64,000 bases of DNA from positions 1,699,001 through 1,763,000 of the forward strand of contig JABYQN010000009.1 in NCBI GenBank assembly GCA_022606135.1, given 5' to 3'. Position 1 is the stretch's first letter. Every line of letters begins with the position of its first letter. The translations under genes and the position numbers were made by a program. Below, piece after piece: positions 35,960 through 45,502 of this stretch. The notes below the pieces were generated by a model, which saw nothing but the letters and a program-made list of their open reading frames with translations, was not told the origin of the DNA and did no database searches. Source of the DNA: Fomes fomentarius. Lineage: Eukaryota; Basidiomycota; Agaricomycetes; Polyporales; Polyporaceae.

Positions 35960-37866
35960 CTACAAAGCTTGCAGCAGTTCACCAAATTTCTTCAGCACGA
36001 CTTGAATCTCCTCCTCGCTGCCGACCGTGATGCGCAGACAGCCAGCGCACCCTGGCTCCCCACCGCGATAGCGCACAACGACGCCCTCCTGCTCGGCCAA
36101 CGTCTTATAGATCTTCTGCGCGCGCACGTTGTCGGGATTGCCACTCCCGCTCTTCTCCAGCACCGGGACAACGACGAAGTTTGCGTCGTTCCCGCCGATG
36201 ACTTCGCCAAGTCCCAGTGGGATGAGCTCCTTTAGGCCTCGAAGCAACTCGTCGCGACCCTTGACCAGGGTAGACACCTTTCTCTTCATGGTGTCAATGG
36301 CCTCGGGCGAGAGAGCTGATAGCGCTAGCGATGCGGTGGGCGTGGAGACGTTGTATGGCGCCTTCGTGTTCATGAGGATCTGAATAAGAGCGGGGTGGGC
36401 GAACGCGATTCCAAGACTAAAACACGACGACATATTAGCACGAAGATTCATTTTAGCAGCCTATACCTATATGGCGACACGATGACGGAGTGACGTCAAG
36501 ACACAACAGTACAAGGTGACGAGCGGAAAGTCGGCCTTGCCTAATAACCTCTGGCGCGTCGCCCTGTGTCAGATTGCCTCTCTGGGTCAATCACTGAACT
36601 CCTTCGCTTGGGGTGGCAAAAGGTCACAGCTGAGACGTGTAACGTGTAGAGAAGACACCGAGCCTCGTTCTCCCCACGTTGCCCTGGGTATCTGAGCTAT
36701 CGAGCTTGAAACATCGCTTTCTTCATTCCTCTTCCGGTGGAGGAGGGTATGAAAATCCCACGGAATCGAAGCCTTCCACGTGCGCCCCGTAGGATGCTTT
36801 AAATCGGGCCGTGCAGCGACATACAAATCATTCTGACGAATGAGAGCAAGCGGCAGTATGTCCGCCAGCTGCCCTGTGCCCTGTCCGTATCTGCTCCTCG
36901 CGCGGAGTAGGACATTCCCCATAGAGGGTATCTAAAGAAGTCTGCCTTTGTGACAAGAACTCCACTCCACTCCAGATGCGCCCACCACACCACACCACGC
37001 AGAACACGCATGTAACACGCACCGGATGGCAGCAAGGCCGAAGCTCTTGCTTAGCGTCTGCGTGACGCAAAGGTTCGCATACTCCTTGATCAAGGATACA
37101 GCGCTTGCTTTCTCGTCCGCGAAATCGATGTATGCCTCGTCAACGATGACGATGCCCTTGAAGGCCTCGAACTCGAGGATCTCACGTATTGACTTGAGGG
37201 AGATGAGCGTGCCTGTCGGGTTCCCTGGCGAGCACAAGAAGACAAGCTTGATCGAGGGATCCGCAGAGATGGCCTTCTTCACCTGTTCCCGCGAAGGGTC
37301 CATGATGCTGCACGCGCATAATGAAATATCAGAGCTCACACCTCGTCAACCTTGAGCGAGAATCGGCCGTTCTCTCCACCCTCGCCCGCTTCGCCGTTGA
37401 GCTCTAGCGGTACCTTTGTGACCCCTACGTCGTTGACCTGCGCACACACCGAATACATGCCATATGTCGGTGGTGTGATGAGAATCTTCTCCGTTCCGGG
37501 CGCGACACATACTCGGATGAGCAGGTCAATCACTTCATCCGAACCAACCCCCAGGAAGACATAATCGGTGCTCGGAAGGCCACGAATCTGCGCCAGTCGC
37601 GACTTGATTGGATCGTGCGTCGGAGAGGGATATCGGTGGAGGTCGAGGCCGAGAGTGGATTTGACTTCAGGCTCCAGGAACGAAGAGGGAGGGATGGAGT
37701 GACCCAGTGCGTTCTCGTTTGCGTCGAGGAGGATGCCTTCAGAGTAGTCGTCTCGCGCACATCTGTAAGGGTGCAATGCGAGGATATTCGGCCGGATGAC
37801 CCGCTCGATATCGAAGTGAGCAGGCTTGGACGGATAGCGGTCAGGAGCGAGGCCGAGGATGGGCAT
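35960..37866 (-). CDS. HIS5: Histidinol-phosphate aminotransferase
   Basis: Exons 37866-37342, 37282-37023, 36416-35960, 413 residues. The PLP enzyme transfers an amino group from glutamate to imidazole-acetol phosphate, in histidine synthesis. Landmarks are LLDANENALG, LHRYPSP, VGSDEVIDLLIR, TPPTYGMYS, FLCSPGNPTGT, VDEAYIDF, then TLSKSFGLAAIR with the PLP Lys at residue 254, and near the end VVRYRGGEPGCAGCLRITVG (substrate-phosphate Arg). The first intron acceptor was set at GAACAG (37283), which gives VDEVKKAIS in frame; a nearer acceptor would leave a 32-nt intron. The second intron is unusually long (606 nt). Two TGACTC sites lie 108-131 bp upstream of the start, consistent with general amino acid control. 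Confidence 0.92.
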
Positions 37867-37973
37867 TTTGGCGAAGCGAGGGAGGAGGAAGAAGAGGTGG
37901 AATAGAGCAGCTCAGCGCGATGGAAGCCTGAAGGTGAGATATGTGTCGTCCCGGACGAGACGACTCTGCGAAA

Positions 37974-37997
37974 TGACTCTGGAAGACGAAATGACTC
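37974..37997. promoter_or_regulatory. Two TGACTC (Gcn4/CPC1-type) sites upstream of HIS5
   Basis: TGACTC at 37974-37979 and at 37992-37997, 18 bp apart start to start and 108-131 bp upstream of the HIS5 ATG. TGACTC(A) is the core bound by the bZIP regulator of amino acid synthesis in fungi. Binding here is inference. Confidence 0.5.
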
Positions 37998-38074
37998 GCA
38001 TCGTGGGTGGGAGAGAGGAGGCTCTCAAGTTAATCTCTAGATCTGCTTAATCTCATTGCCGTGTTGAACTCAGA

Positions 38075-38098
38075 GATAAGATAATTTTGGGAGATAAG
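38075..38098. promoter_or_regulatory. Two GATAAG motifs in the HIS5/MYND divergent promoter
   Basis: GATAAG at 38075-38080 and 38093-38098, inside an 18-bp spaced direct repeat of GAGATAAGAT. They match the HGATAR core of fungal GATA factors and lie about 105-125 bp upstream of the MYND gene start. Confidence 0.4.
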
Positions 38099-38201
38099 AT
38101 TATAGCGCGCCAAATTGGTCGACCGAGGAGACTCAGCAATTGCGTGGCCAGGTTAAGGCTTACACTGTTCTTGCATAGGTCTCGTTAACTGCGAGATCGT
38201 C

Positions 38202-40628
38202 ATGCCTGGTCCTGGACAACGCTCAAGGAATGCAAGGCGACCTAGGGCCCATCCGTCAAACGCCCCCTCAGGGTCCTCAAGCGCTTCGTCCGCGTTTGCC
38301 ATACCAGACGGATTCTACACCGACATCCACAATGGCGCGGAGTGGAAAATTATCGTGGAGTATCTGTGTGACTACTTCCAGCTTCCAGGTGCGCATAGAA
38401 GGACGAAAAGAGCCGTGCACACGGCGGCTTGTTACTTAGATCTCCCTTTCCATGTATAATGAAGAGCGAATACTGATCCGAGCGTACCGTGCAACATGGC
38501 ATAGATCTTACCACGCGACACGGACTGAAAAAGGTCCATGCAAACTTCAACGAGATCTACAGGAAGTTGAACTCGGCCTACGTCGGCGCGCAAAGCAGGA
38601 GCAACGAGAGGCTCATGGGCGGAATCATTGGAGTATGGGCCAAGATGTGCGCTGACGCCATCCTCAGAGACAAGCTCTTCAACGAAGGTGCATTCAGCTG
38701 GACTAGGCACCACTCCTACGGCCGAGCTCTGATGAATGTATAGGACTACTCTCCAAGATTCTGCCACTCCTCGAGTACGATTCGACGCGTCACATGGCAC
38801 TCAACGCCCTGACGGTCGTTACTCACCACGGCGGCGTGAACGCACGAGGCGAAATCGCAAAGAAGAATGGTGTCCTGCTCCAGCTCATACAGGCGTACCC
38901 TGAAGACGCCAAGGTCCTCGAGCTCGCAACGGTCACGATGGCGCATGCTACAGGTGCGGTGCTTGCGGTGGACGATGTACCCAGCACCAGTATCGTGAAG
39001 GAGATCCAGGTTCGCTCCGTGCTCAAGACCACTGTCGAGGGCATCCAGAAACCCTTTGCTTCCCACTACATGATCGACCACGCGCTCGGACTGCTAACGA
39101 GCGCAACGCGACACTGCCCTCAAGACTGCAGGGCGATCCCGTCTATGCTGCCTCTTCTTGTCGCGTTTCTACGCAGCGCAAACCTCACCGCTCGCTGCAC
39201 AGCTCTCGGCGGGCTCATCCGTCTAACCGCGAACGAGTCCGAGCCAGACAGGCAGAACTTCGACCCTCACAAACTCATCGCGGCGGTCCGACGCGGCTTC
39301 CCAGAAAACCTCTCCGACCAGATGATGGATTATGGCCCCGACCGGTGCGTCACGACGCTCACGCTCAAGTGCTCGGCCGACTACCAGCGTGCGATGATGC
39401 GCGCCGCGCAGGACCACGACCTCTACGCTCTGGGGCGCACGCTTGGGGGTCTCATCCAGCGCACCGAGTTCTCCATCTCCGAGGGCATGTTCCAGACTGA
39501 CGGGCCGGGAGGACGTATGGAGACCATAGACGTCGGGCTGCCGTTCACGATGTGGACGGACGCCCTCCCGCACTGCGCTAAGGCCCTGCGCGCGAAGGGG
39601 AGCCCGGCGGACCTTGACTTGGCGGACGTGATCGAACTCAAGTACTTCATCATCCGCCAGCGCATCCCGGACGTGATCGCGCTCGGGCAGCGTGCGGTTG
39701 AGCGCAACCCCGAGCTTGCGTATGCGTACTATGCGATCAGTATGGGCGCGGACCATGAGCAGGGCCTGCGCGCGGTGAAGAAGGGGCTGAAATGCAAGAA
39801 CGTGCTCCCATTCGTGCGCAACTACATGTTGTGGCGCGCGGTTGAGCATGCAGGCGACCTCGGCGTCACTGTGCTGCAGGAGGCGAAGGAGGGGGACAGC
39901 CGTCATGCAGAGGGCGTCGCGTTCTTGATGTCTGCTTGGGAGGATGCGAAGACGTTTGCGGCGGAGGCACCACCGGATAACAGGCATATGGGAACGATCG
40001 TGAACTGGTACATCATCTTAACCATTGCGATCAAGGGCCCGGAGTTGAGTCCTCAACTGGATGAACTCAAGGTATGTCTCCTCATTGCAGTATACGACGG
40101 ATGATGAATAAATATCTTGTAGGCGGCGAAGCGCAAGCTCGATCTGGCCTCGCAATTCATGAAGCACCTCGGGCTCACGATCAAGAAGACGCAAATCCGG
40201 CTCACGCGCGAGCTCATACTCAACCAGTACGTGAAGGCGGTCCAGGACTTTGGGGCGTTCATCAGGCACTTTGACGATCTCGACTCGCGCGCGGACCACA
40301 AGCCGATCTCGTCGACGCGGGCGGACGACGACCTCGCTGCGTGGCTCGACGATCTCAAGGTGGAGAACGGCGAGGACGACTTGCAGCCGCACGCGCATAA
40401 GTGCACGCACCCGAAGATCAGTACGAACAGCGTCGAGCTCTATCGGTGCTCGTGGTGCGGGAACCCGAGTGCGGTGCTCAAAAGGTGCGGAGGGTGCGGC
40501 AAAACCAGGTATGTCCGATGTTAGTGCCGTCGTCTAGGAGTTTCTAAGTCGCGGTGGGTAGGTACTGTGATGGCCCGTGCCAGAAGAAGCATTGGTCGGA
40601 GCATAAGACCGATTGCAAGAGGAAATAA
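38202..40628 (+). CDS. MYND zinc-finger protein with helical repeat body
   Basis: Exons 38202-38388, 38505-38687, 38744-40071, 40123-40508, 40562-40628, 716 residues. The first 600 residues are alpha-helical and look like ARM/TPR-type repeats (ILPLLEYDSTRHMALNALTVVTHHGG; ELAYAYYAISMGADHEQGLRAVKKGL). The C-terminus is a complete MYND finger at about residues 675-713: CxxC, CGGC, YCDGPCQ, HWSEHKTDC, eight zinc ligands in the usual order, with the last pair brought in by exon 5. MYND fingers bind proline-rich protein motifs. The layout (long helical body plus terminal MYND) is common in Agaricomycetes, but I know of no assigned function. It shares a 335-bp promoter with HIS5. Confidence 0.85.
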
Positions 40629-40733
40629 TGAATGCGCTCAGGCTCGAGAAAGGAAAGAAATGATATACTACATGCTGTACAGTAACTCCGACGTAGATTG
40701 TTGTATCCTGGTTGCGAATGTCACCAAATCAAC

Positions 40734-41346
40734 CTATTGCGCAGACGAGGGTATCTCCCTGATAGGGACCACCAGTCCATCTGGATACTGAATCCACTTC
40801 GCGGTCGGAGTGGTCACGATGACATAGTCTTCCGCCGCGTCGAGGAAGTATCCAGGTGGGATGCACTCGTTGAGGCCATGCGCCAGATCGGGGTGCCCAG
40901 CGAACAGCAGCGACGCTACCCTGAGGATCTCATTCAGGTCATTGCTGCACCAAAGGTATGTCGAAGTGATCAGTCCCTCTGCCCTACGATTTAGCACGTT
41001 CAAAAAGGGAAGCGACTCACAATCCCTGCTTGTCCTTCCGCTTCAGGGCCTTACGCATGCGTTTGTAGTCCTCCTCACGCTCGAGGAACTGGGATTGGAG
41101 GGTGTTGTGAAAACTCTCGAACGCAACCTTCGAGGCTTCCACGAACTCCCCGCGCCAGATCTCGTTGAACGCGAGTGAGTTGAGTGAGCGCGGGTCCGCG
41201 AGGGCGGAGATGGGCTCCAGCTGCTCTTCCCATGACCTTTCTCGCTTGATGCGATGATTCGTTGGGGTGGTGTCTGGATCGTACGCCCAGCTTGCTTGGT
41301 TCAACCAGTGCTTGGAAGGGGGCGTTTTCGGGAGACGAGTGGCCAT
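40734..41346 (-). CDS. Stand-alone PAH-domain protein related to SIN3
   Basis: Exons 41346-41021 and 40944-40734, 178 residues. One paired amphipathic helix domain spans the intron: FHNTLQSQFLEREEDYKRM, then FNDLNEILRVASLLFAGHP, DLAHGLNECIPPGY. The last part mirrors SIN3 PAH1 of this window (LFHGHPALIQGFNTFLPAGY), and even the following VIVTTPTAKW resembles ITVTTPAGTT there. The N-terminal 60 residues are Lys/Pro/Arg-rich and unrelated. PAH domains bind short amphipathic helices of transcription factors; a free PAH could compete with SIN3 for them, which is inference. A TATATA lies 75 bp upstream of the start (41421-41426). The gene is 105 bp from the MYND stop, convergent. Confidence 0.75.
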
Positions 41347-41601
41347 ATCGTTCTTAGGGGTACTGCGCTGAATGTTTGGTTGGGTGCTGCTAGACGAGGA
41401 GAATCATGGTGCAAGCACGGTATATAGGCGGCCTGTACAACAAACCGCTTTGTCAATTGTAGATGGCGGTATTCCGCACCTCCGAATCGACTATCTCGCC
41501 ACCTCCACCTCATCGCAGTCCGTCAATGGCGTTGCGATGAACCATTGTTCTCTCGACTGTTACACGTGCTGAACTTCTGTCTTTACCTCTCTTGTGCCTC
41601 G

Positions 41602-42972
41602 TCACGCCTCGTCACGCTGCAATGGTGCCACCTTCCAGACCCTTACCACGCCATCATCGCCCGCAGTGGCAAAGACATCCTCAAAGGTCTTTCGAGGACA
41701 CCATACGATGCTGTTCACGTCGTGGACGCCGTGCGCATCAGGGATCTTGGCAATGATTCTATGTGAGAGGGCCTTCCGACCAGGATCCTTGGTACTAGGG
41801 GTCACCTGTGGAAGATGGTCAATGCGATGCCTCGATAATGACCGAAGGTAGATCACTGACCCCAAGCTCCCACACGTTGATGATACCATCCCCGCCGGTA
41901 CTCGCAAGCCATCCAAGGCTGCTAGGGTCGCCCGTATTGAGGGGCTTGCCGACTCCCCAGCTGATAGAGTATACACTCCTTTCGTGTCCTTCGAGCACGT
42001 CGACGCACTCCCACTTATGCTCTTGCACGCGCTCCCATATTCTGATCGTGGTATCGTCAGAGGCGGACGCGAGGAACCGACCGTCTGGGGAGAATGCGAG
42101 GGACCAGACGGTAGAGGAGTGTCCGGATAGCGTCTGGAAACAGAACCAATCTTCCTGGGGGTCGTCGATATAGAGCTTTATGGTGTCGTCGTACGAGGCA
42201 GATGCAAGGATCTACGCTGGGTGACGGGTTGAGCAGATTGTTGGCAGCAGGAGCGGACGCAGGAGGCGGACGAACTGACCTCCTCTGTGGGATGCCATGC
42301 AACGTACTTGACATCTTGCGTGTGCTCCATGAGGACGCCCATGCATTCGAAGTCGTGATCGGGGTGCACTGGATGAAGACAAGGGAGAACGCAGACACGT
42401 TGGAAAGGTCGCGCATACCGCATTCACCGAAGAAGGATGAACACACCTTCCCAGACCCACACCGTCTTGTCGCGACTGCAGCTTGCGAGGAGGTTCCCAG
42501 AAGCGGAGTAGGCAACGCTCTTGCACTCTGTCTCGTGTCCCTCCAGCAGGCTCATGCACTCCCACTCGGCCGTGGGGTTGAACGCACCTCCCTCGCCGTC
42601 TCCGTCCTCCTCCTGTGCCCATATTCCAATGTTCGAGTCAAAAGACGCAGTCGCGAGTGTCTTTCCGGAGGGAGACCATGCGATCGCGCGGACTGTCTTC
42701 GAGTGCCCTGTCGGGATGGTTGTAATGTGCGAGAACCTCACAGATGGCGAGTCGGATGTGTCGGAATCGATCGTCTGTTTGTATCCGTATAGTCTGACGT
42801 TCTTATCTGCAGAACATGAGGCGAGGATGGGTCGTGTGGGGTTCCATGCGATATGCCATGCACGATCGTCATGGCCTGGAATCTTTGAGGAGCTTTTCCC
42901 GAGTAATCAACATGGACGCGTACCTTCCAATGAAGCTACTGGTTTGATGAACAAAGATTGGTCTTGAGTCAT
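41602..42972 (-). CDS. CIA1: Cytosolic iron-sulfur assembly protein 1 (CIA1/CIAO1), WD40
   Basis: Exons 42972-42924, 42875-42447, 42368-42280, 42211-41861, 41805-41602, 373 residues. CIA1 is the WD40 docking subunit of the CIA targeting complex, which hands Fe-S clusters to cytosolic and nuclear proteins. The protein is a seven-blade propeller with little outside it: [156 protein letters not shown] and [10 protein letters not shown] blades. The order and the opening blade match CIAO1 orthologues. Each intron sits between or within blade edges and all exons join in frame. Confidence 0.9.
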
Positions 42973-43658
42973 GTTTGAGAGCAGCGCAGGGCAGGGTGCA
43001 AGGGGGACGAGAGAAGTTGACTCCCCCGCGGCGCGATTGCGTGCGAGATCTGGAAGCAGATCTGGATCTCGATTTGTCATGTCAGATTTTTGAACGCTAC
43101 AAGACCCTTTCAGGCCATGGGGCTAGACATCTGGCCTTGGGGTAGTCAAACGAATTCGAGAACGAGTAGAAAGGGCCGATTTGATCTATTTACTGTCAAT
43201 GTTAGGGGCTCCACAATGAGCGACCGCAACATTTGTGAGTACGTAAGTTGCCAGTACTAGTACTAGTAGTGTATTCTTACGACATTGGCAGGCATAGGGG
43301 CCACCCTGCCCTGTGCTATATAGTTAACTCTATCAGAGAGCTTATGGGTTACCCATCTGATTTCCACTAAGTACCCCGTGCTGGCAAACCTCATCCGAAG
43401 TCGTGACCTCGGGTGGTAACTTGGATACCTGCCTTTTTGAGCGGTACACCGGCGCAGTGATCCGTATGACGAAACCATTTCTCATCCACCGGTCTTACCT
43501 CGGTCTTACACAACGCTGACCATGTTGTCTTCTCTACCGCGTTCTGAACTTTCATCGTCGCGCTTGAGATTGTTCCCCGTCTATGCAGAAGCACCATCAA
43601 AGTGGTAATTTAGGTTGTGCACTCATTGCAGATCATCGTGGCGGGATCATAATTGCAG
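42973..43658. other. Intergenic between CIA1 and the DUF4336 relic
   Basis: About 690 bp. Promoter side of CIA1. No other feature recognised. Confidence 0.5.
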
Positions 43659-45086
43659 GTCGCCAAGGACGTGTGGACATTTTCATAGTGAGTCAGGTTT
43701 TCGTTGCACTTCGAAACGGAATATGCACCTCCATACGCCAGTCCTTTTCTCCCAATTCAACCTCTGCCTAGTTGGCGTTCGTTCCACAGCAGTCATGCTC
43801 AGAAACGGTGATATGTGGGTACTCGTGTCCACGCCAGTGGTGGATGCGACTTAGTTGAAAATCGATGAGCTGGGGCCAGTGGAGTATGTCGTGATCACCT
43901 TCCTATTCGCGCCCCTCATCAGACAAGACGCGCCAGGTAGATCATCGGGGCGGACGCGTACCACCGCATACCCAGACGCGAACATCGCCGTAGAGAGGGC
44001 CATCAAGAAGAGGGAGATAGACGGGCTCAAGTTCGACGGAGGTATGCATTACGCCTCTTTCGAACAACAGACGGGCTGAGACACACGGTGTGACAGCCTG
44101 GGGTGCTGACCCTGCTGACACCAAGTATGGATCTGCAGACGAGGTGTGTTCATTCTCTATCCTATTGCGAGACCGCTAGAAGCTTCGACCTCGGAATGAG
44201 ATAGACCAAAGCTGGAAACAATTCCTGGTCGTCTGTTGACTTTCGTGGAGTGTTCTCAAGCCATGAATCATATCACACCCATTTCATACAACTGCAGTCA
44301 TGTCCTCGTGCTCGGAAGTGAGCTTCAACCACATTGCTAGCAGCTGCACTGTGAATCTCGCTGGTGATTGCATAGGCTACTTGTGCTACTTTGACATACG
44401 CGCTGTCTTTCTGGGAACACGGAACGGCATATTTGGTGAACTATTTATTGATGCCCTCGAGGGGTTACTGCCTATCTACACGCTTCTCTCAAATGATGCG
44501 GGATGAGTTCTCATCGTTTCTCGTCCAGCTACGCTTCCATCCATGAACAGTCTGGCCTATCTTACCATCTAATGATGACATTACCAACGGATGGGCGCGA
44601 AATGTCTGACAAAGTCATTTCTAGATTCAGCACTGGTGTGGCTTGCTCAGTCCTTTTGCAATAAGGACTCGTTCATAGAATTCAAGCAATCTCTCCGGTT
44701 CAAGAACAAAGGCGTCGCGTTCTACCATCCGACCCGTGCGACGACTCGTATGAGCTGGCAGTATTCGAGGATAGGCTTGTCAAGTAAATGCCCATTTTTC
44801 GGTCACTCAAATCCGTATGGGAAGCTCTAGGCATCGACAAGGAGCACGTCTGGCGTCACTGTTTCCGAACTGGGGATTGGCGATATCTTCTGTTATGCAG
44901 GGCAATGAAGTGCAACCTGAACGCTGTAGCAGAATGGGGATTTGAGAAGATCATACCCTACCATGGCGTAAAGGCCATCTTGGCCCCGTTCTGATACTGC
45001 ATGCATCACTCACTATCTACGCAGGATGCGATTGAGAAGGATGCAAAAGATGGCATGGGCAGCAGCATACAGGTGGTATCTCAAGC
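43659..45086 (+). pseudogene. Decayed DUF4336 paralogue
   Basis: Pieces match, in order, the intact DUF4336 protein at 8.3-9.6 kb: VAKDVWTFS (43659-43687), VRSTAVML and MWVLVSTPVVDAT (43760-43851), LKIDELGPVEYVV, AYPDANIAVERAIKKREIDGLKFDGG (about 43960-44042), ADPADTKYGSADE (44105-44143), CYFDIRAVFLGTRNGIFGELFIDAL (about 44383-44458), EWGFEKIIPYHG (about 44930-44965) and DAIEKDAKD followed one base out of frame by AWAAAYRWYLK (to about 45086). An in-frame TAG at 43852-43854 follows VVDAT, further stops interrupt the later segments, and no start codon is evident. Several splice sites are still recognisable (GTGAGT after VWTFS). The AxVERAIKKREIDGLKFDG segment differs from the intact gene here, so this descends from a different DUF4336 subfamily member rather than a recent copy. 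Confidence 0.75.
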
Positions 45087-45502
45087 AGTCTCACGTCTTC
45101 ACCATTGTCCTAGGGTAATGACCATGTGCTTCGAGGTGTTCAAGGCATTCATGCGGAAGCGTGGCTTCCACGCGCAACGGAACTTCTCCATCCGGGCGTG
45201 CCCTAGAACGGAGCATACACACATACTTCCTGAGCATATGGGTCTTTTCCTTGTGTTAGTATCAGAATCGTCTTCCAATCGAAGGACTTCGGCCTCACCA
45301 CAAACAACACTGCTTAGAGATGCTAACCGCTCGGAGGCTTTCACGCCGTACGCCAGGCGGAAAGCTGCTCGTTTCACCCTGTTACACCGCGCGGCGATCA
45401 CGAGGTTTGTGGGAGGAACGGCCGCGGCGCACTATATCTGACCGACATGAGTGTATATAGCTTACCTCCCTTTACTCCTCCAACATCCGCATACACTTCA
45501 TC
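45087..45502. other. Promoter region of the first C2H2-RING gene
   Basis: About 415 bp. A TATATAG (45454-45460) lies 43-49 bp upstream of the ATG at 45503. No other feature recognised. Confidence 0.45.

Noticed and set aside
37310..37341. 32-nt first intron in HIS5 (GTGAGC to CGTGCAG)
   Set aside because: The 59-nt alternative (GTGTGA to GAACAG) gives the family sequence VDEVKKAIS without extra residues and a normal intron length.
39223..39987. 254-codon open frame on the minus strand inside the MYND gene
   Set aside because: Opposite a long GC-rich exon with a clear product; Arg/Val/Leu-rich composition typical of antisense shadows.
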